From Candidatus Omnitrophica bacterium UBA1443 (GTDB lineage Bacteria; Omnitrophota; Omnitrophia; Omnitrophales; Aquincolibacteriaceae), in contig DCTJ01000091.1 in NCBI GenBank assembly GCA_002329545.1, positions 21,838 to 27,928 on the forward strand: a stretch of DNA of 6,091 nt. Reading direction: 5' to 3'. Position 1 is the first letter of the stretch; every line of letters starts with the position of its first letter. The notes under the pieces were generated by a model, which was given only the letters and a program-made list of their open reading frames with translations, was not told where the DNA came from and searched no databases. Shown one piece after another: positions 1-5,241 of the stretch. The translations under genes were made by a program, and so were the position numbers.

Positions 1-696
1 CCTGATCAAATCAGGCGACAAGCTCTTGCCCCGCTCCAGCTCAACCTGATCAAACTTCATATTCCCCATCTCCCGAACCGATTTTTCAAAAACCCCCAAT
101 TCGCGAAATCGCCGGGCGTCTTCCCGTGTCTGGGCGAGCACAAAATCTATCTTCTTCCAGAGCCCGGACAAAAGGAAACCCGCGGCACGATATCGTTTAA
201 ACGACCGTTCCGACAACCTCGCATTTACAACGCCCACGGGAATATTCCGCCGCTTCACCTCAATCAGGAGATTCGGCCAAATCTCAGTTTCGGCGAGGAC
301 AACCGCCACCGGCTGAATCTCATCCAGGAAACGCCGGACCACAAACGTGATATCAAACGGAAAGTAGGCCACCCGGACCCGGGGACCTTCCATTTTTTTC
401 GCGATTCGCTGACCCGTGGGAGTCACCGTCGTGAGAAAAACATCAAGATCCCGGTCCCGTTCCAGCAATTCTTGGACAAATTTTTCGACGGCATTAACTT
501 CTCCGACACTAACCGCGTGAAGCCACACTGTTTTTCCGGAATCCGGACTTTTTTCCCGGTTTCCTGAAAGATTCCCCCACCGTTCCCGCCAAAGCCGCTT
601 GGGGTCTTCCGCCTGTCTGATCTTCACCAGAAAAACCGGAAAATAAAAAATTCCAAACACTAGGAAAGCCAGGTTATATAAAAATATCATCGCCAT
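1..696 (-). CDS. waaA: 3-deoxy-D-manno-octulosonic acid (Kdo) transferase, N-terminal part, cut by the left window edge
   Basis: WaaA (KdtA, glycosyltransferase family 30) transfers Kdo from CMP-Kdo to the lipid A precursor at the inner face of the cytoplasmic membrane, the first step of LPS inner-core assembly. The 232 visible residues open with a hydrophobic membrane anchor (about residues 3-24). They then show the family's acceptor-side landmarks in order: LWRERWG (35-41), HAVSVGE (60-66, whose Glu66 matches the glutamate regarded as the catalytic base), TPTG (92-95), FPFD (112-115), ETEIWPNLL (136-144), NARLSERS (158-165), AQT (188-190) and GNMKFD (211-216). Family members are usually about 420-440 residues, so the CMP-Kdo-binding C-terminal half lies beyond the window. 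ATG at 696 is chosen because a GGAGG lies upstream at 716-712, though its 15-base spacing is long; ATG 690 is an in-frame alternative. The gene starts 39 bases after xerC with no terminator between, so it is probably the third gene of the topA operon. Confidence 0.95.
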   Translation of the reverse strand, partial: MAMIFLYNLAFLVFGIFYFPVFLVKIRQAEDPKRLWRERWGNLSGNREKSPDSGKTVWLHAVSVGEVNAVEKFVQELLERDRDLDVFLTTVTPTGQRIAKKMEGPRVRVAYFPFDITFVVRRFLDEIQPVAVVLAETEIWPNLLIEVKRRNIPVGVVNARLSERSFKRYRAAGFLLSGLWKKIDFVLAQTREDARRFRELGVFEKSVREMGNMKFDQVELERGKSLSPDLIR

Positions 697-735
697 GATG
701 AATACTTCCCGCCTCCGTAACACGGTCCGGATCGC

Positions 736-1620
736 TTAAGCTCTTGGATGTGCCGTCGCATAGGCATCCTTAAGACGCTGAGTAGTCACGTGCGTGTAAA
801 TCTGGGTCGTCGAAAGATTCGCGTGGCCCAAAAGTTCCTGAACGCTCCTGAGATCCGCTCCCCGATCCAGCATGTGAGTGGCAAAAGAGTGCCTCAGCAT
901 ATGGGGCGAAACTTCTTTCCCAAGACCCACTCGTTTCACGTATTTCAAAATCATTCGCCGAATACTACGATCCGTCAACCGGCCGCCCAGTCGGCTGACA
1001 AATAGCGGTTTTTTGATCGCGTGTTGCGGTTCTTTGGGGGGTTTTTCATCCAGGTACCGCTTAAGACAGGAAATCGCGGTTTGTCCCACCGGTACGATCC
1101 GCTCCTTTTTCCCTTTCCCCCGAACCCTCACCCAACCCGCAAAAAGATCGCAATCATCATGATTCAGCCCCACAAGCTCGCTCACGCGAAAACCCGAGCT
1201 GTAGAGCATTTCGAGAATAGCCTTGTCCCGTTTTTCTTCCCAGCTCACCTTGGCCGGCGCTTCCAACAGTTTGGTGATCTCATCCGGATTAAGAAACTCG
1301 GGAAGTCTTTTTTCTTTTTTGGGAGTGGCAATGCCCGCCGCGGGATTTTGCGTCAAAACGTTTTCACGAGTCAGATACTTGAAAAAAGAACGCAGGCAGG
1401 CGAGTTTTCTCGCGATGGAACTTTTACTGTATTCCCGTGTTTTCAGAAAAGCCAGAAAGGAGCGAATGTCCAGGTACGTTATTTCCGCGAGATCTTTTTC
1501 AGAAAGAAACTTCACGAATTCGCGAAGGTCAATGGCATAATTTTTTACCGTGTGAATGGAAGCCCCTTTTTCCGTGGTAAGAAACCCTAGAAAATCCTCA
1601 ACGCGCTGATCGGTCGCCAT
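736..1620 (-). CDS. xerC: tyrosine recombinase XerC/XerD family, probably XerC
   Basis: This is a site-specific tyrosine recombinase of the Xer type, which with a partner resolves chromosome dimers at dif sites near the terminus. The 294-residue product has the usual family length. The N-terminal SAM-like DNA-binding domain covers about residues 5-90 and the catalytic domain about 108-285. All catalytic residues are visible: Arg145 (SGFRVSEL), Lys169 (RVRGKGKKER), His240 and Arg243 (HMLRHSFATH), His266 (LGHANLSTTQ) and the nucleophile Tyr275 (QIYTHV). The C-terminus ends HPRA, as in XerC, XerD and CodV. The reading frame is open further upstream, to an ATG at 1728 inside topA. I choose ATG 1620 because MATDQRVEDF begins at the normal family N-terminus and lies 4 bases after the topA stop. 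There is no good Shine-Dalgarno before it, which suggests translational coupling to topA. XerC rather than XerD is inferred mainly from the topA neighbourhood, as with codV in Bacillus. Confidence 0.93.
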   Translation of the reverse strand: MATDQRVEDFLGFLTTEKGASIHTVKNYAIDLREFVKFLSEKDLAEITYLDIRSFLAFLKTREYSKSSIARKLACLRSFFKYLTRENVLTQNPAAGIATPKKEKRLPEFLNPDEITKLLEAPAKVSWEEKRDKAILEMLYSSGFRVSELVGLNHDDCDLFAGWVRVRGKGKKERIVPVGQTAISCLKRYLDEKPPKEPQHAIKKPLFVSRLGGRLTDRSIRRMILKYVKRVGLGKEVSPHMLRHSFATHMLDRGADLRSVQELLGHANLSTTQIYTHVTTQRLKDAYATAHPRA

Positions 1621-1624
1621 AATT

Positions 1625-3745
1625 TCAGGTGGGATGAGAGGTCGGATCGGAGGAGGGCTCGGAGTTTTCGCCTTTTTTGGGAAGCTGTTGCACCGTATAA
1701 GTGCATTGAGGATAGTTGGAACAACCATAGAATGCGCGTCTCCCCTTGGCCTTGCGCTTCACGAGTTCTCCGCCACACCCCGGCTCGGGGCAGAAAAAAC
1801 CTGTCGGGATGGACCTCGTATATTTACAATCCGGGAACCCGGAACACGCAAGAAATTTCCCAAATCGTCCGAACTTGATCAAAAGTTGTTTACCGCAGAT
1901 ATCGCATTTAAATTCCGTCGGGACAGGTTCCCGCTTAAAATTTTTCATCTCTTCACGGGCCTTGATCAAAAGCTCATTAAAGGGCCCGTAAAAATCATAA
2001 AGCACCTTTTTCCACTCTCTCGTCCCCTCTTCCACCTCATCCAGTCCCTCTTCCATCAGAGCCGTAAACTCAGCCTCGAGTACCTTGGGGAAATATTCCA
2101 CCAGAAGGTCGGTGATCATTTCTCCCAGTTCCGTCGGGATAAGCGCCCCGCCCTTCTTTTCGCAGTAATCCCGGTTCAGCAATGTTGAAATCGTCGGGGC
2201 ATAAGTACTCGGGCGCCCGATGCCTTTTTCTTCAAGAAGCTTCACGAGACTTGCGTCATTGAAACGGGCCGGCGGTTTCGTGAAATGTTGGTCAGCAAAG
2301 AGCTCATGAAGATTCAACTTTTGACCGACTTCCAGCACGGGGACCTCCCCGGCCTCAAGAGCCTCTTCCTCCCCGGACTCTTTCGATACTTCTTTTTCCG
2401 TTTTGATCTCGCCAAACGCGGCCGTAAACCCAGGGAAAATATTTCGGGTTCCGGTCGTTTTAAACCAGAACTTGTCTCCCCCGAGAATAACGATGGCCGT
2501 CACTTCATCAATCGCCGGAACCATCTGGGAAGCGACAAACTTTCTCCAGATCAACTCATAAAGTTTCAACTCATCATCCGCAAGATACTCTTTGACAGAA
2601 TCAGGCGTCCGGTAAACCGACGTGGGGCGGATGGCCTCGTGAGCCTCCTGGGCTCCTTTGCGGGATTTATAAACCGGAGGGGTAGAGGGAAGATAATCTT
2701 TTCCGAATTTTTCGCCAATAAACTGAATCGCTTCCTGCCGAGCCGTCGGCGCGATATTCACTGAATCGGTTCTCATGTAAGTGATCAACCCGACACTTCC
2801 TTCGTTTCCTAACTCCACGCCTTCATAGAGCTTTTGGGCAATTCGCATGGTGTTGACGGAAGAAAATCCGATACGGGTATACGACTCCTGCTGAAGCTTG
2901 CTGGTAGTGTAAGGCGCTTGAGGGCGGCGACGTCTTTCGGTCTTGTCAATTTTGGAAACCTCGAACGACAAAACCGAAAGCTCCTGTTTGATTTTTTCCA
3001 CTTCAGCCTGATTGGGGAAAACCGGTTTTTCTGATCCGATGCGATCTAACCTGGAAAGAAATATTTTTTCCTGATGATCCCCCTCCTGGGGTGAAAATTT
3101 CGCATCAAGGGTCCAATATTCCTGGGGAACGAATTTTCGAATTTCACGTTCCCTGTCAACAATAAACCGAAGCGCCACGGACTGGACGCGACCGGCGCTC
3201 AACCCCCGGCCGACCTTTTTCCAAAGAAGTGGGCTCAACTGGTAACCTACGATGCGATCAAGAATTCGTCGCGCTTGTTGCGCGTTAACGAGATTCATTC
3301 CGATGTCCCGAGGGCGCTCAAAGGCACGCGCTACGGCCTCCTGGGTAATCTCGTGAAATTCCACCCGCTTGATATCAATCTTCGAATCCTGTTCCCGGAA
3401 AATATGCGCCAAATGCCAGCTAATCGCTTCTCCTTCGCGATCCGGATCGGTGGCCAAATAAACAGATTTTTTGCCGGCCGCCGAAGCCTTAAGCCGCTTT
3501 GCCGTCTTGATATTTTTAGGAGAGATGATGTATTCGGGCGTAAAATCCTTTTCAAGATCAACTCCCATGCGGCTCTTGGGAAGGTCGCGAACATGGCCCA
3601 TGGAAGCTTCTACTTGGTAATCTTTGCCGAGAAATTTATTGATCGTCTTGGCCTTGGCCGGAGATTCGACAATCACAAGGTGGGCGGCCCCTGAATCACC
3701 TACCGCCCGCTTTCCTTTTGAAGCCTTTTTCTTTGCTTTTGCCAC
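1625..3745 (-). CDS. topA: DNA topoisomerase I (type IA, omega protein)
   Basis: TopA relaxes negative supercoils in the nucleoid by transient single-strand cleavage through a 5'-phosphotyrosine. The 706-residue product starts with a Lys-rich tail of about 20 residues. The Toprim domain follows, with Glu27 in VIVESPAKAKT and the acidic triad Asp100, Asp102 and Glu104 in ATDPDREGE. The catalytic Tyr323 and Arg325 are in LITYMRTDSVN, and EKGIGRPSTYAPTI (506-519) is the conserved core motif. Two C-terminal four-cysteine zinc ribbons follow: Cys614/617/634/640 and Cys652/657/675/681. E. coli TopA is longer (865 residues) and has three such fingers plus further ribbon-like domains, so this is a short-tailed form, as is common elsewhere. 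The final 20 residues or so are Ser/Pro/Thr-rich and look disordered. The start codon is GTG at 3745, supported by a strong AAAGGAG five bases upstream. The gene is first in the topA-xerC-waaA unit. Confidence 0.98.
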   Translation of the reverse strand: MAKAKKKASKGKRAVGDSGAAHLVIVESPAKAKTINKFLGKDYQVEASMGHVRDLPKSRMGVDLEKDFTPEYIISPKNIKTAKRLKASAAGKKSVYLATDPDREGEAISWHLAHIFREQDSKIDIKRVEFHEITQEAVARAFERPRDIGMNLVNAQQARRILDRIVGYQLSPLLWKKVGRGLSAGRVQSVALRFIVDREREIRKFVPQEYWTLDAKFSPQEGDHQEKIFLSRLDRIGSEKPVFPNQAEVEKIKQELSVLSFEVSKIDKTERRRRPQAPYTTSKLQQESYTRIGFSSVNTMRIAQKLYEGVELGNEGSVGLITYMRTDSVNIAPTARQEAIQFIGEKFGKDYLPSTPPVYKSRKGAQEAHEAIRPTSVYRTPDSVKEYLADDELKLYELIWRKFVASQMVPAIDEVTAIVILGGDKFWFKTTGTRNIFPGFTAAFGEIKTEKEVSKESGEEEALEAGEVPVLEVGQKLNLHELFADQHFTKPPARFNDASLVKLLEEKGIGRPSTYAPTISTLLNRDYCEKKGGALIPTELGEMITDLLVEYFPKVLEAEFTALMEEGLDEVEEGTREWKKVLYDFYGPFNELLIKAREEMKNFKREPVPTEFKCDICGKQLLIKFGRFGKFLACSGFPDCKYTRSIPTGFFCPEPGCGGELVKRKAKGRRAFYGCSNYPQCTYTVQQLPKKGENSEPSSDPTSHPT

Positions 3746-3750
3746 AACAA

Positions 3751-3757
3751 CTCCTTT
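3751..3757 (-). promoter_or_regulatory. ribosome binding site deciding the topA GTG start
   Basis: The minus strand reads AAAGGAG, then TTGTT, then GTG GCA. This near-ideal Shine-Dalgarno at five-base spacing fixes the non-ATG start of topA at 3745. Confidence 0.85.
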
Positions 3758-3780
3758 GATAAGTAAACTGGAAGTTGGGA

Positions 3781-3809
3781 ATTCTAATCAAATACTACTT
3801 ATTTGTAAA
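3781..3809 (-). promoter_or_regulatory. sigma70-type promoter of the topA-xerC-waaA operon
   Basis: On the minus strand, TTTACA (3809-3804) and TAGAAT (3786-3781) are separated by exactly 17 bases. Each hexamer differs from consensus by one base. The predicted start near 3774 gives a leader of about 29 bases before the GTG. It is the only good promoter-like pair between the upstream small gene and topA. This is a pattern match only. Confidence 0.65.
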
Positions 3810-3816
3810 TTTGATT
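3786..3816. repeat. inverted repeat overlapping the topA promoter
   Basis: AATCAAAT (3786-3793) and ATTTGATT (3809-3816) form perfect 8-base arms around a 15-base spacer. The arm centres are 23 bases apart, about two helical turns. One arm touches the -10 hexamer and the other the -35 hexamer of the predicted topA promoter, so it could be an operator. The region is AT-rich, so chance is a real alternative. No T-run follows the right arm as a terminator would need. Confidence 0.35.
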
Positions 3817-3853
3817 TTATCGGACTTTCCGCAAGTTATCCCCTAGAAACAAC

Positions 3854-4225
3854 TTAGGATATTTTACGCCACGGATCTTCCGGTTTCTCTTTGGCGAGAG
3901 GAGCTTTTTTCTTGGGAGTCAGAGAGGACTTCTTGTAAAGCAATTCGAGTTCATAAATTTGTGAATCCCGCAAAGCCTGGCTTTCAATGCGTTTCACAAG
4001 GCGCCTCAGTGTCGCGACGCGAAACCCAAACCTTTCGATACAAAGCGTTGTAAGTAAACGAGTTAGAAGGTTAACGTGAATTTCAAGATCTGTGATTCGA
4101 TCTTCGTTCCGGACCTTTTTCGCCAGGGTCTCCTTCAGATGATTCCTCAAATCCAGGACCTGGGCGTAAAGGGACAACACTTCGTTGAGCGAAGACTTTT
4201 TTCTAACTTTCTTTTTCTTTTTCAT
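3854..4225 (-). CDS. small basic, probably coiled-coil protein of unknown function
   Basis: I do not recognise the family. The 123-residue product begins with a strongly basic tail (MKKKKKVRKKSS). A long stretch without Pro or Gly (about residues 12-65) follows, rich in regularly spaced Leu/Ile/Val with charged residues between, such as LNEVLSLYAQVLDL and ITDLEIHVNLLTRLLTTL. This suggests an amphipathic or coiled-coil helix. A second helical stretch covers about 68-97 and a Lys/Pro-rich tail ends at DPWRKIS. There is one cysteine (Cys62), no signal peptide and no membrane segment. Basic ends flanking a helical core fit a nucleic-acid- or protein-binding role, but that is inference. The start is well supported: GAGGAG lies four bases before ATG 4225 and an extended -10 promoter is just upstream. 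Its stop is 108 bases before topA, which has its own promoter, so co-transcription is possible by read-through only. Confidence 0.8.
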   Translation of the reverse strand: MKKKKKVRKKSSLNEVLSLYAQVLDLRNHLKETLAKKVRNEDRITDLEIHVNLLTRLLTTLCIERFGFRVATLRRLVKRIESQALRDSQIYELELLYKKSSLTPKKKAPLAKEKPEDPWRKIS

Positions 4226-4245
4226 CTATCTCCTCTCTAAAGTCA

Positions 4246-4254
4246 ATTATAGCA
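4246..4254 (-). promoter_or_regulatory. extended -10 promoter for the small basic protein gene
   Basis: The minus strand reads TGC TATAAT (4254-4246), a perfect -10 hexamer with the TGn extension. No good -35 lies at 16-18 bases, as is usual for extended -10 promoters. The predicted start near 4239 leaves a very short leader of about 14 bases, just enough for the GAGGAG ribosome site. Confidence 0.6.
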
Positions 4255-4263
4255 CACAGGATT

Positions 4264-4289
4264 TCGGGGAAGGCCAGACGGTCAAAACT
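4264..4289. repeat. copy B of a 26-27 base intergenic element
   Basis: On the plus strand this runs from TCGGGGAA to GTCAAAACT. It matches 4833-4859 in 23 of 27 aligned columns, with three mismatches and one single-base gap. Relative to the predicted start of the downstream minus-strand gene it spans about -25 to -50. Its TTGACC is 28 bases from TATAAT, too far to act as the -35. Confidence 0.7.
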
Positions 4290-4321
4290 ACTTTATAAAA
4301 TTTCAGAATCCGCGAATGAAC

Positions 4322-4365
4322 AAAAAAAATCCTCCCCCATGAGATTTTTCACGGGGGAGGATTTT
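4322..4365 (-). terminator. intrinsic terminator of the RDD-family gene
   Basis: Perfect 13-base arms (4326-4338 and 4353-4365; core CCTCCCCC with GGGGGAGG) enclose a 14-base loop. Read on the minus strand, the hairpin ends in a run of eight T (4329-4322). It begins 13 bases after the RDD gene stop. The opposite side has only a short T run, so termination should favour the minus strand. Confidence 0.92.
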
Positions 4366-4378
4366 AAAAGATTGAATC

Positions 4379-4768
4379 TTAAGCTTCGAGCACCTGTGTT
4401 TTGGCCCAGCCATCCGCCAAACGATGGCCTTTCGCGATCAACATCACGATTTCAAGGATGTAACCGACGACCAGAACAAAGGGAATAATCAAAAGAATAT
4501 TCCGGATCAGCGCCTGAAGCCACGTCACTTTTCCTCCGGTCAAACTAACAATCCTGATATTGACCATCGCACGGCCGGGAGAATAAACCGCGTCACGGAA
4601 TAACAACCACCCGACATTCACACAAATCAGCACCACATTCCTCACGGCATCAGGAGCGGCCAGGAGGACCAATCCAATGATTATGCCGAGGGCGATCGGG
4701 ATAAAAACAAGGTCGATCAGACCGGCCGCAAATCTTTTGCCCTTACTCGCTGGAACCAATCCATCCAT
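4379..4768 (-). CDS. RDD-family small integral membrane protein
   Basis: This 129-residue protein matches the RDD domain family, membrane proteins of mostly unknown role; some members have been linked to ion or antiporter activity. The conserved Arg and Asp of the first helix are seen at Arg12 and Asp19 (GKRFAAGLID). They are followed by SPGRAMVNIRIVSLTGGKVTW (63-83), the typical cytoplasmic loop with its G+R motif, then Arg89, and finally HRLADGWAKTQV (115-126), the family's closing motif. Three hydrophobic segments are visible at about 14-38, 43-57 and 90-112. Length is normal for a stand-alone RDD protein. The start is well supported by AAAGGAG six bases before ATG 4768. It has its own promoter upstream and a strong terminator directly downstream, so it appears monocistronic. 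The substrate is unknown. Confidence 0.92.
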   Translation of the reverse strand: MDGLVPASKGKRFAAGLIDLVFIPIALGIIIGLVLLAAPDAVRNVVLICVNVGWLLFRDAVYSPGRAMVNIRIVSLTGGKVTWLQALIRNILLIIPFVLVVGYILEIVMLIAKGHRLADGWAKTQVLEA

Positions 4769-4809
4769 AATAAACTCCTTTCGTTGAGAAAGCTTTTTAT
4801 GTTAACAAG

Positions 4810-4824
4810 ACGTGGTTTTCACGT
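4810..4824. repeat. short palindrome at the predicted start site of the RDD gene
   Basis: ACGTG, a five-base spacer and CACGT form perfect 5-base arms. The element covers the predicted transcription start (about 4820) of the RDD gene, where a repressor could bind. Arms this short arise easily by chance. Confidence 0.25.
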
Positions 4825-4826
4825 AA

Positions 4827-4855
4827 ACTCTATCGGGGAAAGACCAGCCTGTCAA
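4827..4855 (-). promoter_or_regulatory. sigma70-type promoter of the RDD-family gene
   Basis: The minus strand has a perfect TTGACA (4855-4850), a 17-base spacer and TAGAGT (4832-4827, four of six to consensus). The predicted start near 4820 gives a leader of about 50 bases. The -35 hexamer and most of the spacer lie inside copy A of the repeated element. Confidence 0.6.
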
Positions 4856-4859
4856 AACT
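4833..4859. repeat. copy A of a 26-27 base intergenic element
   Basis: It runs from TCGGGGAA to GTCAAAACT on the plus strand and is the partner of 4264-4289 in the same orientation. Here the element carries the predicted -35 and spacer of the RDD promoter, about -13 to -39 from the predicted start. Both copies lie upstream of small minus-strand genes. Confidence 0.7.
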
Positions 4860-5021
4860 TTTTTCGCAAATGATCCTTACAGGTAACGGCTCTCTTAAAA
4901 GAAACTTGAATAATCCCGAATTCTGCTCATTTCAGACTTCGTTTCGCTTCATCACCATTTTTTTGTTATTCTTTCCCCTTAGAAACCCTGCCCTATTCAA
5001 TCCCGCGAGGAGGATTCACTG

Positions 5022-5141
5022 ATGGAAAAAGGCCACCTGAAACCGGTTGTGGACAGCGTCTACCCTCTTCGGCAAGTTAAACAGGCCGTGCAACGCATGT
5101 CACGGCGCGAAAACTTCGGAAAAATCATTTTAAAACCATGA
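5022..5141 (+). pseudogene. C-terminal remnant of a medium-chain (zinc/quinone oxidoreductase-type) dehydrogenase
   Basis: The 39 codons read like the extreme C-terminus of the medium-chain dehydrogenase/reductase superfamily. LKPVVDSVYPL (6-16) matches the usual GKLKPVIDRVFPL pattern, and NFGKIIL (31-37) matches the terminal GKIVL strand. QAVQRM (21-26) sits in the helix that usually reads EAHRRM. Intact proteins are about 320-350 residues; the Rossmann fold and catalytic domain are missing, and the frame is closed by TAG at 4980-4982. The upstream plus-strand frames show no further match, so most of the gene appears deleted. Oddly, GAGGAGG stands eight bases before ATG 5022, so a 39-residue peptide might still be made. 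The EamA transporter starts 100 bases downstream, possibly its former operon partner. Homology is judged by eye from motif order. Confidence 0.75.
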
Positions 5142-5241
5142 CAACCAAAAACCCTCGCCGAAAGGCCCGGGCTTATGGCCTTATGATAAAATTCTTTTTT
5201 AACGTTGAACAAATGCCCTCTTTCTCCCCAGGTTTTCAACG

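Noticed and set aside
1021..1590. A 189-codon plus-strand open frame opposite xerC
   Set aside because: It is antisense to a complete xerC with every catalytic residue, has no ribosome site, and its translation resembles no family.
1621..1728. Upstream extension of xerC to ATG 1728, overlapping topA
   Set aside because: The added 36 residues are Pro/Lys/Ser-rich and unlike Xer N-termini. ATG 1620 gives the standard length and lies four bases after the topA stop.
2285..2764. Plus-strand open frames opposite topA (2285-2764, 3275-3694 and others)
   Set aside because: They are antisense to an intact, motif-complete topA, and their composition reflects the reverse complement of a coding region.
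736..3809. Mobile element or integron, because of the tyrosine recombinase
   Set aside because: The recombinase is of the housekeeping Xer type, sits in an operon with topA, and has no flanking repeats, att-like sites or cassette genes.
4856..5021. More of the dehydrogenase upstream of the remnant in another frame
   Set aside because: All three plus-strand frames were read; they contain stops and no Rossmann or MDR-like motif. The stretch holds promoter elements at its left end and otherwise nothing I can name.
5162..5182. Inverted repeat AAGGCC / GGCCTT followed by a T run at 5195-5200, as a terminator for the remnant gene
   Set aside because: The stem is only six bases with a nine-base loop, and the T run starts 12 bases after the stem, too far for an intrinsic terminator.
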